From Clostridiales bacterium (lineage in GTDB: Bacteria; Bacillota; Clostridia; Peptostreptococcales; NVVX01), in assembly GCA_021129785.1 (NCBI GenBank), contig JAJOKQ010000082.1:1-16626 (forward strand): 16,626 nucleotides of DNA. The letters are read 5' to 3'. The position numbers and the translations under genes are program-made. The notes below the pieces were generated by a model. The model did no database searches, was not told where the DNA came from, and worked only from the letters and a program-made list of their open reading frames with translations. How positions within the stretch are numbered: the stretch's first letter is position 1; every line of letters begins with the position of its first letter. This document shows positions 14,696 to 16,626 of this stretch, piece by piece.

Positions 14696-15791
14696 AATTG
14701 ATGCTTTGTTAATGAGTAGCGTAAATGAAGAAAGTGAAATTCAAGAAGATTTCACCGATGAAGACAAAGACACAATAGGAGAAATCGGTAATATAAGCAT
14801 GGGAACTGCAGCTACTACACTCTCGACTTTGCTGAATAATAGAGTTAATATTACAACGCCAACTGTTTCCTTATTAACCATTGATGAAGTAGCAGAACAA
14901 TACCCTATACCATTTATAATTGTAGATGTTAAATACAAGGAAGGGATAGAAGGACTTAACGTTCTAATCTTAAAAGAGGAGGATGTAAAAATTATTACGG
15001 ATTTAATGATGGGTGGAAGTGGAGTAATTTCGGAAGAACCAATTGGTGAAATCCATCTGAGTGCGATTAGTGAAGCTATGAACCAAATGGTAGGAGCCTC
15101 GGCTACATCTCTTTCAGAGATGTTCAATAAAAAAATAGATATTCTTCCTCCAAGAACTTTTCGTATGGAAGCTATGCCAGGGAACTTCACTGAAATTTTC
15201 CCAGAATTAATGGATAATTTTGTGAAAATATCTTTTAAAATGGTAATTGGTGATTTGATTGATAGTGAGATTATGCAGTTGCTCCCGATTTCATTTGCTA
15301 AAGATATTGTCAGTACGTTAATGAATGCGTACTCAGAAGAGCCAACACAAGATTCTTCTAGTATAGAAACAGTAAAGGAAAGCGTAGCTGACATTAAGCA
15401 ACCACAAGATGTTGAGGCAAACAATACTTCTATACCAGCAGAAATACCAGAAACTAGACCAGTTGATAGAGAGCCAGTAAACGTACAGCAGGTTGCTTTT
15501 CAATCGTTTGACAATGTGCTGTCAAAAGGGACACCAGAGAATATTCAACTTATTCAAGATGTTCCTTTGAATGTAACAGTTGAACTTGGAAGAACTACGA
15601 GGAAAATTAGTGAAATATTAGAGTTTGGACCTGGAACAATTATTGAGTTAAATAAAATTGTAGGTGAACCATTAGACATACTAATCAATGGTCAGTATGT
15701 TGCAAAAGGCGAAGTTGTAGTAATTGACGAAAATTATGGAATTAGAATTACTGATATAGTAAGTCCTGAAAAACGATATAATAGGATTTAG
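14670..15791 (+). CDS. fliY: Flagellar switch phosphatase FliY (CheC-FliN fusion)
   Basis: FliY is the Firmicutes C-ring protein that combines CheY~P phosphatase activity with a FliN role. The 373-residue product has an N-terminal CheY-binding peptide (LSQDEIDALLMSS, 5-17). Its CheC-like domain has two phosphatase signatures, DTIGEIGNISMG (E38, N41) and SAISEAMNQMVG (E135, N138). An acidic/proline-rich linker runs about 222-285, and a C-terminal FliN domain lies at about 295-365 (VPLNVTVELGRTTRKISEIL). I chose ATG 14670 because GGAG ends 9 bases upstream; ATG 14661 overlaps the SD. Length is close to Bacillus FliY (about 378). Both active sites look intact. Confidence 0.95.
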   Translation: MGEMLSQDEIDALLMSSVNEESEIQEDFTDEDKDTIGEIGNISMGTAATTLSTLLNNRVNITTPTVSLLTIDEVAEQYPIPFIIVDVKYKEGIEGLNVLILKEEDVKIITDLMMGGSGVISEEPIGEIHLSAISEAMNQMVGASATSLSEMFNKKIDILPPRTFRMEAMPGNFTEIFPELMDNFVKISFKMVIGDLIDSEIMQLLPISFAKDIVSTLMNAYSEEPTQDSSSIETVKESVADIKQPQDVEANNTSIPAEIPETRPVDREPVNVQQVAFQSFDNVLSKGTPENIQLIQDVPLNVTVELGRTTRKISEILEFGPGTIIELNKIVGEPLDILINGQYVAKGEVVVIDENYGIRITDIVSPEKRYNRI

Positions 15792-15814
15792 ATTGTTATT
15801 TTGCACAAAATATG

Positions 15815-15843
15815 TGGACTATTTATTAAACTAAGTGTATACT
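15815..15843 (+). promoter_or_regulatory. Candidate internal vegetative promoter before cheY
   Basis: TGGACT (15815-15820), a 17-base spacer and TATACT (15838-15843) match the sigma-A consensus at 4 of 6 and 5 of 6 positions. A weaker alternative is TTGCAC (15801-15806) with TATTAA (15824-15829), also 17 bases apart. AT-rich DNA gives such matches by chance, so the support comes mainly from the unusually long 169-base gap after fliY and from the palindrome overlapping the -10. It would drive cheY and the downstream export genes. Confidence 0.35.
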
Positions 15844-15859
15844 AATTAGTATATTAGTT
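15829..15859. repeat. 16-bp perfect palindrome with extended arms upstream of cheY
   Basis: TATACTAATTAGTATA (15838-15853) is a perfect palindrome. Beyond it, AACTAA (15829-15834) and TTAGTT (15854-15859) continue the dyad, offset by a 3-base GTG bulge on the left. It overlaps the candidate -10 TATACT. It could be an operator for a dimeric regulator, or in RNA a bulged hairpin with a 4-base AATT loop. No known regulator site is recognised. Confidence 0.55.
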
Positions 15860-15883
15860 GATTATTGGCTAGTTTTATTGGGT

Positions 15884-15910
15884 AAACACCTCGGCTTTAT
15901 GCCCGTGTTT
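15884..15910 (+). promoter_or_regulatory. Stem-loop in the cheY leader
   Basis: AAACAC (15884-15889) pairs with GTGTTT (15905-15910); inside it GGC (15893-15895) pairs with GCC (15901-15903) around a TTTAT loop, leaving a small asymmetric internal loop (CTC against C). No U-tract follows, so it is not a standard terminator. It lies about 35 bases before the cheY ribosome-binding site (TTAGGAGGAG). It may be a leader structure or mRNA stabiliser; the role is inferred. Confidence 0.45.
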
Positions 15911-15960
15911 AGAATTAAAAAATTTGTATTATTTATATGATTATTTAGGAGGAGTATTTA

Positions 15961-16323
15961 ATGGCAAAAGGAATATTGATAGTCGACGATGCAGCTTTTA
16001 TGAGGATGATGATTAAAGATGTATTAACTAAAAATGGTTTTGATGTTATTGGGGAAGCGGAGAATGGCGCAAAAGCAATTGAAAAGTATAAAGAGCTAAC
16101 TCCAGATTTAACAATTATGGATATAACAATGCCTGAACTAGATGGAATACAGGCCGTGAAAGCAATAAAAAAATTCGATGCAAATGCAAAAGTAATTATG
16201 TGTTCAGCTATGGGACAACAAGCAATGGTAATTGAAGCTATTCAAACAGGAGCGAAAGATTTCATTGTTAAACCTTTTCAAGCAGATCGTGTAATAGAAG
16301 CGGTAAAAAAAGCATTGGGTTAA
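15961..16323 (+). CDS. cheY: Chemotaxis response regulator CheY
   Basis: CheY is a single-domain response regulator: phosphorylated by CheA, it binds FliM and FliY to bias motor rotation. The 120-residue product has the full receiver set: acidic pair D9/D10 (LIVDD), phosphoacceptor D54 (TIMDITMPELDG), S82 (CSAMG) and K104 (VKPF). There is no output domain. The ATG follows AGGAGGAG. It stands 169 bases after fliY, the largest gap in the window, and 13 bases before fliO. CheA, CheW and receptors are not in this window. Its dephosphorylation partner is probably the adjacent FliY. Confidence 0.96.
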   Translation: MAKGILIVDDAAFMRMMIKDVLTKNGFDVIGEAENGAKAIEKYKELTPDLTIMDITMPELDGIQAVKAIKKFDANAKVIMCSAMGQQAMVIEAIQTGAKDFIVKPFQADRVIEAVKKALG

Positions 16324-16336
16324 TTAAGGAGATATA

Positions 16337-16626
16337 ATGCAGGCATATATAGTTAATATTATTATTACAATTTGTGTAATTGGACTAGCTTACTTAGTGA
16401 CAATTTTTCTTGGTCGGAAAACGAGTGTTTTGCTTAGTAGTCGTAGCACAAAAGTTATAGAGCGTGTAACAGTAGGGCACCAACACAGCATTACTATTAT
16501 ACAAGTTGGAAATAGGATATACGTATTGTCAGTACATTCAAAAAATGTTGAATTGCTAGATTCTTATCCATTTGAAGAGTGGGAGGAAGCAAAGCGTGAT
16601 ATTGTAAATACGGACTATGATAAAGA
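16337..16626 (+). CDS. fliO: Flagellar biosynthetic protein FliO (partial, 3' end outside window)
   Basis: This is an open frame from ATG 16337, with TAAGGAGA 4 bases upstream, that runs off the end of the window after about 96 codons. The translation has an N-terminal transmembrane helix (about residues 4-24, IVNIIITICVIGLAYLVTIF). A small basic cytoplasmic domain follows, with STKVIERVTVGHQHSITIIQ, VGNRIYVLSV and NVELL. This is the FliO/FliZ pattern of a single helix followed by a short beta-rich domain. FliO assists assembly of the FliP/FliQ/FliR export gate, and the position just before an expected fliP supports the call. The sequence is poorly conserved in general, so identification rests on topology, pattern and order. 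Confidence 0.85.
   Translation, partial: MQAYIVNIIITICVIGLAYLVTIFLGRKTSVLLSSRSTKVIERVTVGHQHSITIIQVGNRIYVLSVHSKNVELLDSYPFEEWEEAKRDIVNTDYDK

Noticed and set aside
14741..15424. 227-codon minus-strand open frame inside fliY
   Set aside because: It lies fully antisense to a secure fliY, has no plausible ribosome-binding site or family resemblance, and its S/I-rich composition is what antisense AT-rich coding DNA gives.

Overview
The window carries the first two thirds of a Firmicutes-type flagellar/chemotaxis (fla/che) operon from an AT-rich, low-GC Gram-positive, most likely a member of class Clostridia. The evidence is the gene order flgB-flgC-fliE-fliF-fliG-fliH-fliI-fliJ-(ylxF-like)-fliK-flgD-(TIGR02530-like)-flgE-flbD-motA-motB-fliL-fliM-fliY-cheY-fliO, strong AGGAGG ribosome-binding sites, frequent TTG/GTG starts, FliY in place of a short FliN, and motAB inside the operon. 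The exact genus cannot be named from the sequence. All 21 genes are on the + strand. The window begins 46 bases before flgB and ends inside fliO, so export genes (fliP, fliQ, fliR, flhB, flhA and so on) are expected just downstream.

Layout: 47-1211 proximal rod and rod-MS ring adaptor (FlgB, FlgC, FliE). 1230-3804 MS ring and switch rotor (FliF, FliG). 3788-6422 cytoplasmic export ATPase complex (FliH, FliI, FliJ). 6431-7678 a membrane-anchored MgtE_N-like protein of unproven function. 7720-11384 hook assembly (FliK ruler, short FlgD cap scaffold, a small conserved flagellar-operon protein, FlgE hook). 11435-13669 motor power (FlbD/SwrD, MotA, MotB, FliL). 13682-15791 switch (FliM, FliY). 15961-16323 CheY. 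16337-end FliO, truncated by the window edge.

Most genes are separated by fewer than 60 bases or overlap (fliG/fliH, motA/motB, fliM/fliY), consistent with one long transcript and translational coupling. The exceptions are the places where non-coding structure appears: about 97 bases before flgE with two adjacent stem-loops, a perfect 9-bp hairpin between flgE and flbD, and a 169-base gap before cheY with a candidate promoter, a 16-bp palindrome and a further hairpin. No transposon, phage, CRISPR array, tRNA or rRNA is visible.

This is a well-known kind of locus and I found no new multi-gene system. The items most worth following up are the structured RNA upstream of flgE, the cheY leader, the 415-residue MgtE_N-like protein whose domain should lie outside the membrane, and stator residues that look sodium-type.
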